DNA of 64,000 nt, taken from positions 62,001 to 126,000 of the forward strand of contig JBGVNF010000021.1 of the NCBI GenBank assembly GCA_045125245.1, in the 5' to 3' direction. Below are positions 19,399-28,695 of this stretch, one piece after another. The stretch's first letter is position 1, and each line of letters opens with the position of its first letter. Under the pieces are notes generated by a model, which searched no databases, was not told the DNA's origin, and worked only from the letters and a program-made list of their open reading frames with translations. Origin of the DNA: SVEL01 sp045125245 (lineage in GTDB: Bacteria > Bacillota > Clostridia > Lachnospirales > Lachnospiraceae). The position numbers were made by a program, and so were the translations under genes.

Positions 19399-21030
19399 TT
19401 ACATTAAACTAAATCTCTTAAGCAGAGACACTATTTTTTCGCCCTTTGGAAGCATAAGCACTTCCTCTTCACTTATACCATGTATCAATAAAAGGCTTAA
19501 TGCATATGCCACAATAGCTACAAATATAGCTAACATACATGCTACAGCATTTATATTTACTACCATATAAGAAATCTTATATACTCCAAATGTTATAGCA
19601 CCCATAATTGCTGATGCAATAAGTGGTAATATAAATGTCATAAATATCTCCTGCTTATAGCCAATATACTTATAGATGCTTATAGCATTTAAAATACATA
19701 CAGCTAAACCAAATATAATATCACCAATTACTACAGCATAGAGATTTGGCTTAAACACAATAAGCATAAGCACAAGAGCTATATAATGAATAATCATACC
19801 TATAAGAGCATTAAAAATAGGTGTTTTCATTCTATTTATACCTTGCAATACAGCATTAGATATAGTCGACATCGCAAACACTATTACTGTAACTACTGAA
19901 AGAATCATAAGCTTAGATGCATAATCCATATACTCTGGCTCTATTCTAAATAAAAGCTTAAGAATAGGTCCACCAAGTACCGACAATCCCATTCCCGCTG
20001 GAATAGCAATAATCATAGTCAAACGCATAGATGACTCAATCTTTTTAATAGTAGTTCTTTTATCTCCTGCTGTTAAAGACCTTATAATACTAGGTACTAT
20101 AGCTGATGACAATGCTGAAGCTATAGCTATAGGCGCCGTAGTAAGTAACTTATATGAACCTGAATATATTCCGTAAAGTGCCGAATATTCTTTTTCAGCC
20201 ATATCAAATACTCTGCTACAAATATTACCAAAAACACCACTATCTAAAATACTGCTAAAGTTATAGACCGTAGTACTCAGTAAAACTGGCAATATAGTGA
20301 GCATAAGCTCTTTAGATAAATCCTTATAAGGCTCTGGCTCTACCATTCTATTTCTTGATAACTGTCTCCTTAAAACAGGAACATACATCATATATACAAT
20401 TACAAGGAATAAAAATGCAACCACTGCTCCAACCAATGTACCCAAGGTTGAACCAGCCGCACCCAAGGCTGCCGACTGACCGGCATCTCTTCCAAGTTTA
20501 AACAAGAACATCGCACCTACTATACTTACAATAGCGTTTGCAACCTGCTCTAAAATCTGTGAAATAGCTGTAGGCATCATAGTTCCCATTCCTTGGAAAA
20601 AGCCTCTAAGTACGCCTAATACAGACATAATAAGAAGTACTGGTGCCAAAACCTTTATAGCATAAACTGCCGATGGATATCCCCACATTTCTGCGAAAAA
20701 ATCAGCTCCGTAAAAGATTACACCTGAAACAACTAGTCCTATTGCAAAGCCCACCACAAGAGCACCTATAAATGCTCTATACGCATTTTTTATCTGATTT
20801 TTTGCAAGTTTCATAGATACAATCTTAGACACCGCAAGTGGCATACTCATTGAAGAAATCAATAAAAACAATGAATATACATCATATGCCGCGCCATAAT
20901 ATGTAGTTCCTTCTTGACCTAAAATGTTCTGCACTGGAACTCTATATATAATACCAATTACTCTTACAAGTATTCCTGCTACAGCTAGAATACTTCCTTG
21001 AACAAGAAAATTTGTTTTATTCTTACTCAT
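19399..21030 (-). CDS. Polysaccharide biosynthesis/lipid flippase of the SpoVB-MurJ (MOP) family
   Basis: A 543-residue protein with about 14 hydrophobic segments, starting with FLVQGSILAVAGILVRVIG, the N-terminal signature of the SpoVB/YtgP group, and later GVLRGFFQGMGTMMPTAISQ, also characteristic. Family members flip undecaprenyl-linked precursors such as lipid II across the membrane; B. subtilis has several paralogues (MurJ/YtgP, SpoVB, YkvU). Which role applies here cannot be told. It follows ybeY by 17 bases, where bacilli have dgkA and cdd. Confidence 0.88.
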   Translation of the reverse strand: MSKNKTNFLVQGSILAVAGILVRVIGIIYRVPVQNILGQEGTTYYGAAYDVYSLFLLISSMSMPLAVSKIVSMKLAKNQIKNAYRAFIGALVVGFAIGLVVSGVIFYGADFFAEMWGYPSAVYAIKVLAPVLLIMSVLGVLRGFFQGMGTMMPTAISQILEQVANAIVSIVGAMFLFKLGRDAGQSAALGAAGSTLGTLVGAVVAFLFLVIVYMMYVPVLRRQLSRNRMVEPEPYKDLSKELMLTILPVLLSTTVYNFSSILDSGVFGNICSRVFDMAEKEYSALYGIYSGSYKLLTTAPIAIASALSSAIVPSIIRSLTAGDKRTTIKKIESSMRLTMIIAIPAGMGLSVLGGPILKLLFRIEPEYMDYASKLMILSVVTVIVFAMSTISNAVLQGINRMKTPIFNALIGMIIHYIALVLMLIVFKPNLYAVVIGDIIFGLAVCILNAISIYKYIGYKQEIFMTFILPLIASAIMGAITFGVYKISYMVVNINAVACMLAIFVAIVAYALSLLLIHGISEEEVLMLPKGEKIVSLLKRFSLM

Positions 21031-21047
21031 ATCAATCCCACTTCCAA

Positions 21048-21557
21048 TTATTCTCTAGTAATGCCTAATTGCTCCAATATTTCCTTTTGCTTAGTTTCCA
21101 TAACAACTCGTTCTTCATCCTCCATATGGTCATATCCAAAAAGATGAAGCATGCTGTGAGCTACTAAAAATCCCAATTCTCTCTTAACACTATGTCCATA
21201 TTCCTCTGCTTGACTATATACCTTATCTGAAGAAATCACAATATCTCCTAAAATAAGTTCTCCTGTATCAGGCTCAAAATACTCATATACATAAGGATCA
21301 TCTTTATCAAGAAACTCAAAATCTCCAGCTATTTCATATTCTACCATAGGAAATGATAAAACATCTGTCGGATTATCTATGTCTCTTTGCTCCTTATTAA
21401 TCTGTCTTATAGTCTCATTATCTACGATCGTGACCTCAACGCTTATTTCATAAGGGCATCCAACATAATTTGCCGCTTCATTAATAACACTTTCGATTAC
21501 TTCATTGTAATCAAAATCAAATTTTGCATCGATTTCATTTTCTATAAATATAGCCAT
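21048..21557 (-). CDS. ybeY: Endoribonuclease YbeY
   Basis: A 169-residue zinc-dependent endoribonuclease acting in 16S rRNA maturation and ribosome quality control. The metal motif HSMLHLFGYDH (H-x3-H-x5-H) near residues 137-147 is intact, preceded by PTDVLSFPM and GDIVIS. The ATG directly follows the stop of the HD gene (TAAATG), suggesting coupled translation, and GGAGC lies upstream. An acidic N-terminal extension is modest. Confidence 0.96.
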   Translation of the reverse strand: MAIFIENEIDAKFDFDYNEVIESVINEAANYVGCPYEISVEVTIVDNETIRQINKEQRDIDNPTDVLSFPMVEYEIAGDFEFLDKDDPYVYEYFEPDTGELILGDIVISSDKVYSQAEEYGHSVKRELGFLVAHSMLHLFGYDHMEDEERVVMETKQKEILEQLGITRE

Positions 21558-22742
21558 TTACTGTTGCTCCTTTATATTAATCAATGTTTCTTTTATGATA
21601 TTAAACTCTTCAATAGTAAGTCCAGAATTGTTTAACGCTCCTGATGTCAAACGCTTATTTATAGCATTCTCCACCAACACCTTTTCAGAAACATCCTTTT
21701 TATCCATAGTTCCCTTTACATATTCTATAGTTGAAACAACTGTATCACTTAACATAACTATAGCCGCCTCTTTAGATTTTGGCAACCTTGATTTTACATT
21801 ATGTTCAACCATAATAGATTTTATATCTTTGGGTATTCCAAACTGGTCAGCTAGCTTAAGTCCTTCCTTTATGTACTCATTGCCAGACACCTTACCTAAA
21901 TCATGGAATAAACCACCTGCGAAAGCCAAATTATAGTCAGCACCTATTCTTTTAGCTGCAAGTCTTGACATTTCCGCAACCTCATTTGAGTGATAATATA
22001 GCGAAGTCGACTTTTTCTTCATAAGTAAAACTGCTGGTGAATTACTAGATGTAAGCTTTTTAATAATTGCCACAGGTGTTTTTTTATATATAACCATATC
22101 TGTAAATACCTTGATAAAATTAGCTATAATCACATATATAACCGAAGTAATTACCACACTTATAATAAATGAATTTTTCTCATAAATCATACCTAATTCT
22201 TCACAGTACTTTTTAAAATAAATTAATAAAACAAGCTCAACCGCAAAAAAGCATACTATTCCAGCAATATTCTTCCATCTTCTATCAAACTTAAATACCG
22301 CCAAACAAGATGCTGCTAACATAACTATCAGCGCACTACTAAATACATATAACGGATAATTTCCCATTCCAAGTATAAGCGTCATCCCCACACTCACAGC
22401 TGACATTAAACCATATTTTATATTATATATAGCTGTAACTACCATAGGAATAAGCACACATGGCATAAATTTTAATGGTATCATAGCGCATACAGCTGTT
22501 CCAATCAATATAAAATGATAGACAAACATAAGCTTTAAAAGGCTTTTTTCTTTAATACTTAAAAAGAATAAGGACAATAACATACCTACACTCATAAATG
22601 CTCTCATAGCAGTTTTTTCATTATCCCATAAATCTTCTTCAAATACCTTCAAAATATAATTAGATACAAATATGGTCAACGCTACCATATACATCATAGA
22701 TACTATTCTAAATATCAGTTCTTTAATTTTCTTTTCTGTCAT
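21558..22742 (-). CDS. Short PgpH-like membrane HD-domain protein
   Basis: A 394-residue protein in the position of pgpH (yqfF), the c-di-AMP phosphodiesterase, between phoH and ybeY. About seven membrane helices span residues 8-220, then a cytoplasmic HD domain: YYHSNEVAEMSRLAAKRIGA, GLFHDLGKV, MVEHN and MLSD. PgpH is about 700 residues with a large extracellular domain before the helices; that domain is absent. Several PgpH metal ligands are also missing: the H..GV..A motif has gone and the later HH pair reads EH. Activity is therefore uncertain. The ATG at 22742, 20 bases inside phoH, has a GAGGAAATAGAT leader and is preferred over a longer frame. Confidence 0.8.
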   Translation of the reverse strand: MTEKKIKELIFRIVSMMYMVALTIFVSNYILKVFEEDLWDNEKTAMRAFMSVGMLLSLFFLSIKEKSLLKLMFVYHFILIGTAVCAMIPLKFMPCVLIPMVVTAIYNIKYGLMSAVSVGMTLILGMGNYPLYVFSSALIVMLAASCLAVFKFDRRWKNIAGIVCFFAVELVLLIYFKKYCEELGMIYEKNSFIISVVITSVIYVIIANFIKVFTDMVIYKKTPVAIIKKLTSSNSPAVLLMKKKSTSLYYHSNEVAEMSRLAAKRIGADYNLAFAGGLFHDLGKVSGNEYIKEGLKLADQFGIPKDIKSIMVEHNVKSRLPKSKEAAIVMLSDTVVSTIEYVKGTMDKKDVSEKVLVENAINKRLTSGALNNSGLTIEEFNIIKETLINIKEQQ

Positions 22743-23754
22743 ATCTATTTCCTCGGTTTTCCTGATTATTTTTTCTAATTGTATTTTCATTCCTGCTATG
22801 CTTTACGTCATAATCCTCATAAGCCTTAACTATCTGCTGTACAAGCGGATGTCTTACTACATCCTTGTTTGTAAGCTTAGATATTCTTATTCCATCGATA
22901 TTATCAAGTATTTTAACAGCTGTCTCCAAGCCAGATACTGCACCTTTTGGTAAATCCTTCTGGGTTAAATCACCTGTTATAACTATCTTTGAACCAAAAC
23001 CAATTCTAGTCAAAAACATCTTCATCTGAGCCGGAGTAGTATTCTGCGCCTCATCTAATATGATAAAGGCATTATCAAGCGTTCTACCACGCATATAAGC
23101 TAAAGGCGCTACTTCTATCAAGCCTTTCTCTGAATTGTGCAAAAAACTATCTGCACCCATAATCTGATAAAGGGCATCATACAAAGGTCTTAAATATGGG
23201 TCAACCTTACTCTGCAAGTCTCCCGGTAAAAATCCAAGATTTTCTCCAGCTTCTATAGCAGGTCTAGTAAGGATAATCCTATTAACCTCATTATTCTTAA
23301 AAGCCTCAATAGCCATAGCCATGGCAAGATATGTCTTTCCTGTACCTGCCGGTCCTATTCCAAACACAATAGTACTCTTCTTTATATTATCAATATATTC
23401 CTTCTGTCCCAAAGTCTTTGGTTTAATAGGCTTACCTGCAACAGTTCTTGTTATTATCTCTTTATCAATATCTACAATAGCATTAGTTTTATCCTCATAG
23501 GTAAGCGCCAACGCATAATCTACATTTTGCTCTGTAATAGTATTGCCACGACGTGATAATTCAAGCAAATTACTTAACACTGCCTGACACCTTTTTACAT
23601 CTGTAGGACCTCCCACAATCTTTACTTTAGAATCACGATATATTATAGACACATGCAATGTCTTTTCTATCTTCTTAGCAAACTGGTCCATACTTCCGAA
23701 CACATTTGCACCATGTTCTGCCTCTATATCAACCAAATTACCTATTTCACTCAT
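22723..23754 (-). CDS. phoH: PhoH family protein (PhoH/PhoL)
   Basis: A 343-residue ATPase. An N-terminal KH-like RNA-binding region (about 15-85, with VKIVGGPTDVKRCQAVLSNL) precedes the PhoH P-loop domain: Walker A GIGPAGTGKT, Walker B AFIILDEAQNTTP, and VITGDLTQKDLP. PhoH2-type relatives act as RNA helicases or ribonuclease partners; the link to YbeY is conserved across bacteria. The ATG at 23754 is chosen because GGAGG stands 5 bases upstream; it overlaps the yqfD stop by 8 bases. Confidence 0.94.
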   Translation of the reverse strand: MSEIGNLVDIEAEHGANVFGSMDQFAKKIEKTLHVSIIYRDSKVKIVGGPTDVKRCQAVLSNLLELSRRGNTITEQNVDYALALTYEDKTNAIVDIDKEIITRTVAGKPIKPKTLGQKEYIDNIKKSTIVFGIGPAGTGKTYLAMAMAIEAFKNNEVNRIILTRPAIEAGENLGFLPGDLQSKVDPYLRPLYDALYQIMGADSFLHNSEKGLIEVAPLAYMRGRTLDNAFIILDEAQNTTPAQMKMFLTRIGFGSKIVITGDLTQKDLPKGAVSGLETAVKILDNIDGIRISKLTNKDVVRHPLVQQIVKAYEDYDVKHSRNENTIRKNNQENRGNRYDRKEN

Positions 23755-24973
23755 ATGTACCTCCAAATACTCCTATATATTCTAAAACAATCACTTGCCC
23801 ATATATTTTACACATTTTTTCATCAACTTCTATTTTAACATTATTTTCAAGTATTTGAATAGTATTTTCCTCAATTTTTTTAATTTTATACAATAATTTT
23901 TTCGAAGCAAGCTCTTTTATCATAGATTCACTGTAAATATCATCTTCTAAGTAGTATTCTCTATAAATTATTTTTTCATTAAATATAGGCAAATAAAAGC
24001 TTTTTCCTATAACAAATTGTTCATTATAAGTATATATATCATATTTTTTATCTTTTTCATTATGAAAATTTATTCTTGAATCTACTTCATACTCCCCTAT
24101 AATATAATTATTTTCATTAAATTCATTACCTGTATAAACCTTTTTTACATATTCCCTTGGAATAGTTTCATCAATAGTATACACCACTTTACCTACCACA
24201 TCACCATCAGCTCTTACATTTCTTTCATTCAAAACAGTCATATCATCCTTATATAATTCATATTTACCAGATATTAATACATCACCTTTTTTTACTGTAT
24301 CCTTAGCCTTCACCAGTGGCTTTCCATTTCTTGTAATAATCGATACTATTTCCGCCTCCTTACAACTAACCAAATCCCCTGGTTTATCATCATTTAAGGT
24401 CGGTTCACTATTATTATCTATATCTTTGTCAAAATCATTTATATTTTCTCTTATATGAATGGTAAGCTTTGTGCCACTTATATCAACTGACGCCCAGGTT
24501 ATATCAAAATACTTGTTTCTAATAGCCTTTTCTATAATTTCTCCATCTATTTTTTCCTTTTTAATTCCTTCTTTTATGTCAATTTCAGCCAAAAATCTAT
24601 ATAATTCACTATCTGTATGCTTAAAATTACCTTGAAAATCAATATTCCATATATACAACGACATTACATACACAATTGCCCACCCTATAAAAAAGCCTAT
24701 AAAAAAAGCTTTCCTTTTCCTATAAGTAAACAAAAAGAAAGGTAGTCCATACCTTTCCTTTATATTAAATTTAACCTTCGTTTTTCTAAAAATCTGCTTT
24801 AACCTATATACATCCCTAATATTAATATAAAAATATGTACACTCTTCTTCCTTAGTAATATTCCAAATACATATATTTCTATAGCTTAACATATTCAAAA
24901 ATCGTTCTACATTTCCATTATATATATCTATTCTTACATATCCCTTTAAAAATCTAATTAGCCTTTCTATCAT
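23747..24973 (-). CDS. yqfD: Sporulation protein YqfD
   Basis: A 408-residue membrane protein of the YqfD/SpoIV-related family found in endospore formers. An N-terminal cytoplasmic domain (about 1-90, including GNVERFLNMLSYRNI) is followed by one membrane helix (about 92-110) and a large outer domain with GVKKEKID-type and VDISGTKLTIHIREN segments, which are family signatures. In B. subtilis yqfD is in the sigma-E regulon and deletion affects sporulation. It follows yqfC by 17 bases and overlaps phoH, so the cluster probably forms one transcript. Confidence 0.93.
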   Translation of the reverse strand: MIERLIRFLKGYVRIDIYNGNVERFLNMLSYRNICIWNITKEEECTYFYINIRDVYRLKQIFRKTKVKFNIKERYGLPFFLFTYRKRKAFFIGFFIGWAIVYVMSLYIWNIDFQGNFKHTDSELYRFLAEIDIKEGIKKEKIDGEIIEKAIRNKYFDITWASVDISGTKLTIHIRENINDFDKDIDNNSEPTLNDDKPGDLVSCKEAEIVSIITRNGKPLVKAKDTVKKGDVLISGKYELYKDDMTVLNERNVRADGDVVGKVVYTIDETIPREYVKKVYTGNEFNENNYIIGEYEVDSRINFHNEKDKKYDIYTYNEQFVIGKSFYLPIFNEKIIYREYYLEDDIYSESMIKELASKKLLYKIKKIEENTIQILENNVKIEVDEKMCKIYGQVIVLEYIGVFGGTYE

Positions 24974-24990
24974 AAATATACTCCCAAGAA

Positions 24991-25242
24991 TTATTCAAAT
25001 TTAATTTCATAAAGACATCCTTTTATCCGCATATCATCTTTTGAAAAGCATACTATTCTTAAATTTTCCCCTGATATAGTCACTTTAGATTTCTTTCCTA
25101 ATAAACTTATTACTTTGTCATTATATTCTATAATACTTTTATAATTTTCTACATAAGCTTCATAGCGGCCTAAAAGTTGTATATTCAATGCTCCAAGCAT
25201 TAAATCCTTAGGAAGCTGCAACGCATCTACAAGCTTTTCCAT
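24991..25242 (-). CDS. yqfC: Sporulation protein YqfC
   Basis: An 83-residue protein of the YabP/YqfC family. LPKDLMLGALNIQLLGRYEAYVENYKSI and the later beta-rich part with GKKSKVTISGENLRI match the family throughout. In B. subtilis it belongs to the sigma-E regulon with yqfD. The Shine-Dalgarno GAGG, 7 bases before the ATG, lies inside one arm of a perfect 19-base-pair hairpin (25245-25288), so its translation may depend on where the mRNA starts. Confidence 0.94.
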   Translation of the reverse strand: MEKLVDALQLPKDLMLGALNIQLLGRYEAYVENYKSIIEYNDKVISLLGKKSKVTISGENLRIVCFSKDDMRIKGCLYEIKFE

Positions 25243-25244
25243 AA

Positions 25245-25288
25245 AAATACCTCATATACATAGGTTTATCTATGTATATGAGGTATTT
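25245..25288 (-). terminator. Perfect 19-bp hairpin: ABC operon terminator overlapping the yqfC ribosome binding site
   Basis: Arms at 25245-25263 and 25270-25288 are perfectly complementary with a 6-base loop. On the minus strand the second arm is followed by a run of five T, so it reads as the intrinsic terminator of the ABC genes. The same arm contains GAGG at 25250-25253, the yqfC ribosome binding site. A long transcript would hide this site. Confidence 0.8.
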
Positions 25289-25302
25289 AATTTATATATT
25301 CC
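25273..25302 (-). promoter_or_regulatory. Candidate sigma-E promoter of yqfC
   Basis: On the minus strand GGAATATAT (25294-25302) and CATATACA (25273-25280) are spaced by 13 bases, close to the sigma-E pattern of an ATA-containing -35 and CATACAAT-like -10. The expected start, near 25266, falls in the loop of the hairpin at 25245-25288. The sigma-E assignment rests on the known regulon membership of yqfC and on pattern only. Confidence 0.35.
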
Positions 25303-25970
25303 TATACAATCTTGCCATCCTTGAGTCTAATTATTCTATTACCATATTTCGCAGACTCCTCAGAGTGTGTAACCTGTAAAATAGTTACATTCTCTTCTTC
25401 ATTAAGAGTTTTAAAAAGCTTCATAACCTCTTCACCAGACTTACTATCAAGATTACCGATAGGCTCATCAGCAAGAATAACCTTAGGATTCATTATTACC
25501 GCTCTAGCGATAGATACTCTCTGCTGCTGTCCACCTGAAAGCTGATTAGGTAAAGATTTTCTCTTCTCCTCAAGACCTACTATCTTAAGAATCTTATCAA
25601 GTCTATCCTTATAATCCTTCTCTTTCTTGCCATCCATAACTACAGGAAGCATAATATTTTCTTCTACAGTCAAATTCTGTACAAGATTATAGAACTGGAA
25701 TACAAATCCAATATCCTGTCTTCTGAATTTTGCAATTTCTTTTTCCTTAAGAGTATTAATATCCTTCTCATCAATAACCACAGTACCGCTAGTAGGCTTA
25801 TCCAAGCCTCCGATTATGTATAAAAGTGTAGATTTACCACTTCCCGATTCACCCATAAGCGATACAAATTCACCCTTTTTTATATCGAGAGAAACCTTAT
25901 CAAGTACAAGGTTTAAATTCTCTTTTTCTCCAAAACTTTTACTTACTTCATTAACCTTTATAATGCTCAT
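25302..25970 (-). CDS. ABC transporter ATP-binding protein (LolD/MacB type)
   Basis: A 222-residue ATPase with Walker A GESGSGKST (about 40-48), Q-loop VFQFYNLVQNLTVEEN, signature LSGGQQQRVSIARA, Walker B VILADEPIGNLDS and switch His in QVTHSEE. It is of the MacB/LolD/FtsE type that pairs with FtsX-like permeases and works as a mechanotransmitter or exporter of peptides or lipids. Its partner permease starts 21 bases upstream. Its stop is followed by the hairpin at 25245-25288. Confidence 0.95.
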   Translation of the reverse strand: MSIIKVNEVSKSFGEKENLNLVLDKVSLDIKKGEFVSLMGESGSGKSTLLYIIGGLDKPTSGTVVIDEKDINTLKEKEIAKFRRQDIGFVFQFYNLVQNLTVEENIMLPVVMDGKKEKDYKDRLDKILKIVGLEEKRKSLPNQLSGGQQQRVSIARAVIMNPKVILADEPIGNLDSKSGEEVMKLFKTLNEEENVTILQVTHSEESAKYGNRIIRLKDGKIV

Positions 25971-25991
25971 AATTTTACCCTTTTCCTTTCC

Positions 25992-28445
25992 CTATTCGTA
26001 CTTTATCTCATTTACTATATTCATCTTCTTAAGTCTCTTCATTGGTGATAACAATGTTAATATCAATATAGCAAATATAGCTCCTGCAAATATAAATGCA
26101 GTCATATAGCTATATTCTACTTGAACATATAATGATAATCCACACATAACATTATCTAATATATCTGTTAATAATATACTTGTGACAACACCAATAATAA
26201 CCGCTATCAAATTAGCTAATACAGTTTCAAAGAATAACATCTTCTTAAGCTGTCCTTTACTCATACATGTTGAATTAAGAACTGCCAACTCTTTTCTTCT
26301 CTGAATAAAGCTGATAATCTGATTATTGATAATTCCAATGAGCGATAATGCAACTGCAAGTCCTATAACTACATAGAAGATACTCATTATAGATGCTACA
26401 CCTTCTTCTTGTTCAGTAACATATTCCTCTGTTGTTTGAACCATAAGATCAAGTTCCTTCATTGTATCTATTATCTCTTCCTTTAGCTTATCAAAATCTG
26501 CACCTTTCTTCGCTACAATATGCGCCTGCATTGGAGTTTTACTTATATTTTCAATATAGTTATCATAATTCATTACAATAGCACTTCTTGAAGTAGTTAA
26601 ATATGTACTGTTAACCGTACCCTTTATAGTATATTCCAATTCCTTATTAAGAATAGCAAATTTAAGCTTAATAGTATCTCCTATACTTAAATCATTCTTT
26701 TCAGCATATATCTCATCAATTAATACTTCATCATATTTCAAATCTGAAATTTTATAATTTAATTCCTTTATATATACAGCACTCTTACGCATACCTGTAA
26801 TTATAGGTGAATTAGTAAATTCCTTGCCATCATTATATGTAATTTCATCCATATAGGCATGCATATAATCTATTTTTGTAATACCATCTATTTCCAAAAG
26901 CTTATCATACTCTAATTCATCCTTTGTTAATCCTTGCATAATAAAATCATAGTCAGCTGATATAATTCTAAATGACTGGAAAAGATTTGTAACAGATGTA
27001 GATATCGTCACTATAGCAAGCATAAGAGATAATGCAACTACTACAACTCTCGAAGATGTTACTATCATCTTGTTATATCCAATATTTTTACTTGCAACAA
27101 ATGCTGTCTGCCAACCAAACTTTCTAAGTATTAATGAAAATAATTTAGAAATCTTCTGTAACAAATATGGCACAACCATTGCAATGCCTGTTATAAGCAT
27201 AACCATTACTAATATTGTAATTATAATATTTGCATCCTTTAAAACATAATTCGTAACAAGAGCAGCCACCACAAGTATTACTCCTATTATATTTCTATGC
27301 TTTAATACACGATATCTTGAACTATGTAAATCAAAAATCAAATCCTTAACCGGCTTTTTATTAGCTTTTATAATTGCCTTAGCAGTTATAACAACCTGAA
27401 GTAATACAGCAAATAATAATCCAATTAAAATCAATTTAACATCAATTTTAGATGTATCCTGAGTTAAATCAACACCGTTAGTTGTTATAAACAATCCTGC
27501 TACAGTACTATTTAACTTATACCCTATAATTCCACCTATAAAACCACCTATAAGACCATACATTGCGTTTTCTAACATTAGAATTCCATTCATCTTGGCT
27601 TTAGTGGCACCTATACTTCTAAATGTTCCAATTACCGGCATTCTCTCTGCTATAATTATCTTGTTAAGTGAACTTACCACAAACATAATCATAATAATCG
27701 CCATTACAAAAACTAAAAGAAGTATATATGAAATAAATACAGTATTCTCTCTTATGTTTTCTTCATCTGTAAGAGCCTGTGCCATATAATTTTCATTATT
27801 ATCAATTAAATATTCAGCATATTCTTTAGCAGCTCCTTCTTCAACAACATCTATAAATAAACAATCTGTCATTTCTGAAGAAATATTTCTTATTTTAGCA
27901 ATCTCATCAATATTACATATAAACTGTGGATACTCATCGTATATTGAATTTAACCCTCTATTTTCAACAATCTTTACTATGTCAAACTCATATTCCTTAT
28001 CTTCAAATAAAACTTTTATCTTTTGTCCTTGGCTAAAGCCGAAATCTTTTGCCTGTTTTTCGCTAATGACTATCTGATTTCCAGTAAGTGCTGGAACATC
28101 ACTGTTTAACATTTTAAATTCTTTTGCTTCTTCTATGTTTAAACCTCTAATAATAGTTGGTTTATCATTGAACAAACCTTCCATCACAAGTGTATTGGTG
28201 TACCTTATTTCTTTATCACCAAGCTCTACATCTTCTAATTTAAATTCTTCTACAGTATTCATAGCAATATCCACATCACCATATATTGAACGATATGTCT
28301 GCTGAATCTTTAATACCAATTCATCTGGCAAAGTTAAATTAAGAGTAAAAACTGTAGTTGCTACAGTAAGAGCTAAAACAATCAAAAAGCTTCTACCCTT
28401 CTTTGACCAAATATTTCTCAAAATGTGTTTAAAAACGATTTTCAT
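25992..28445 (-). CDS. ABC transporter permease with two FtsX domains
   Basis: An 817-residue membrane protein. One N-terminal helix (about 19-36) is followed by a large outer domain (about 45-235), three helices of the first FtsX domain (about 240-365), a pair of further helices near 390-430, a second membrane/outer unit from about 470 and a final FtsX set (about 690-800). This 10-helix layout is that of Gram-positive exporters related to YtrF/VexP/BceB. No two-component system or peptide gene is next to it, so the substrate is open. GGAGCG precedes the ATG; the upstream DNA holds a palindromic element. Confidence 0.9.
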   Translation of the reverse strand: MKIVFKHILRNIWSKKGRSFLIVLALTVATTVFTLNLTLPDELVLKIQQTYRSIYGDVDIAMNTVEEFKLEDVELGDKEIRYTNTLVMEGLFNDKPTIIRGLNIEEAKEFKMLNSDVPALTGNQIVISEKQAKDFGFSQGQKIKVLFEDKEYEFDIVKIVENRGLNSIYDEYPQFICNIDEIAKIRNISSEMTDCLFIDVVEEGAAKEYAEYLIDNNENYMAQALTDEENIRENTVFISYILLLVFVMAIIMIMFVVSSLNKIIIAERMPVIGTFRSIGATKAKMNGILMLENAMYGLIGGFIGGIIGYKLNSTVAGLFITTNGVDLTQDTSKIDVKLILIGLLFAVLLQVVITAKAIIKANKKPVKDLIFDLHSSRYRVLKHRNIIGVILVVAALVTNYVLKDANIIITILVMVMLITGIAMVVPYLLQKISKLFSLILRKFGWQTAFVASKNIGYNKMIVTSSRVVVVALSLMLAIVTISTSVTNLFQSFRIISADYDFIMQGLTKDELEYDKLLEIDGITKIDYMHAYMDEITYNDGKEFTNSPIITGMRKSAVYIKELNYKISDLKYDEVLIDEIYAEKNDLSIGDTIKLKFAILNKELEYTIKGTVNSTYLTTSRSAIVMNYDNYIENISKTPMQAHIVAKKGADFDKLKEEIIDTMKELDLMVQTTEEYVTEQEEGVASIMSIFYVVIGLAVALSLIGIINNQIISFIQRRKELAVLNSTCMSKGQLKKMLFFETVLANLIAVIIGVVTSILLTDILDNVMCGLSLYVQVEYSYMTAFIFAGAIFAILILTLLSPMKRLKKMNIVNEIKYE

Positions 28446-28475
28446 TTCTTCACGCTCCTTTTATCCTATTTCGAA

Positions 28476-28607
28476 GAACTTTCCTACATGACAAGAAAGA
28501 ATCTCGCTTGCGAGATTCTCCGCCTGCGGCGGGTTGCTTTAGCAACATCTTCTTCTCCGCCGCAGTGCGATCCTTAGCGGAGCGTTTTTTTGTGATATAG
28601 GAAGTTC
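28476..28607. mobile_element. MITE-like palindromic element with terminal inverted repeats
   Basis: Imperfect inverted repeats of 16-17 bases bound the element (GAACTTTCCTACATGAC at 28476-28492 and its near-complement at 28592-28607). Inside are nested hairpins: 28498-28519 (9-bp stem), 28518-28523 with 28577-28582, 28524-28532 with 28557-28565 (9-bp, all G/C-rich), and 28533-28546. The interior is far richer in G+C than its surroundings and encodes no protein. It lies in the leader of the ABC permease gene, downstream of the rpsU terminator. Mobility is inferred from structure only. Confidence 0.6.
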
Positions 28608-28618
28608 AGAAAAGTTAC

Positions 28619-28662
28619 AAAAAAAAAAAAAAAACGGACCGCATAAGGGTCCGTCTTTTTTT
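28619..28662 (-). terminator. Intrinsic terminator of rpsU (bidirectional form)
   Basis: A 7-base-pair stem (28634-28640 with 28648-28654, ACGGACC type) is followed on the minus strand by a run of 16 T (28619-28634). On the plus strand it is also followed by seven T. This is a textbook intrinsic terminator 34-42 bases past the rpsU stop. Confidence 0.92.
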
Positions 28663-28695
28663 AAGTTCATTATATAAGCTAAAATTCAGTACAGA

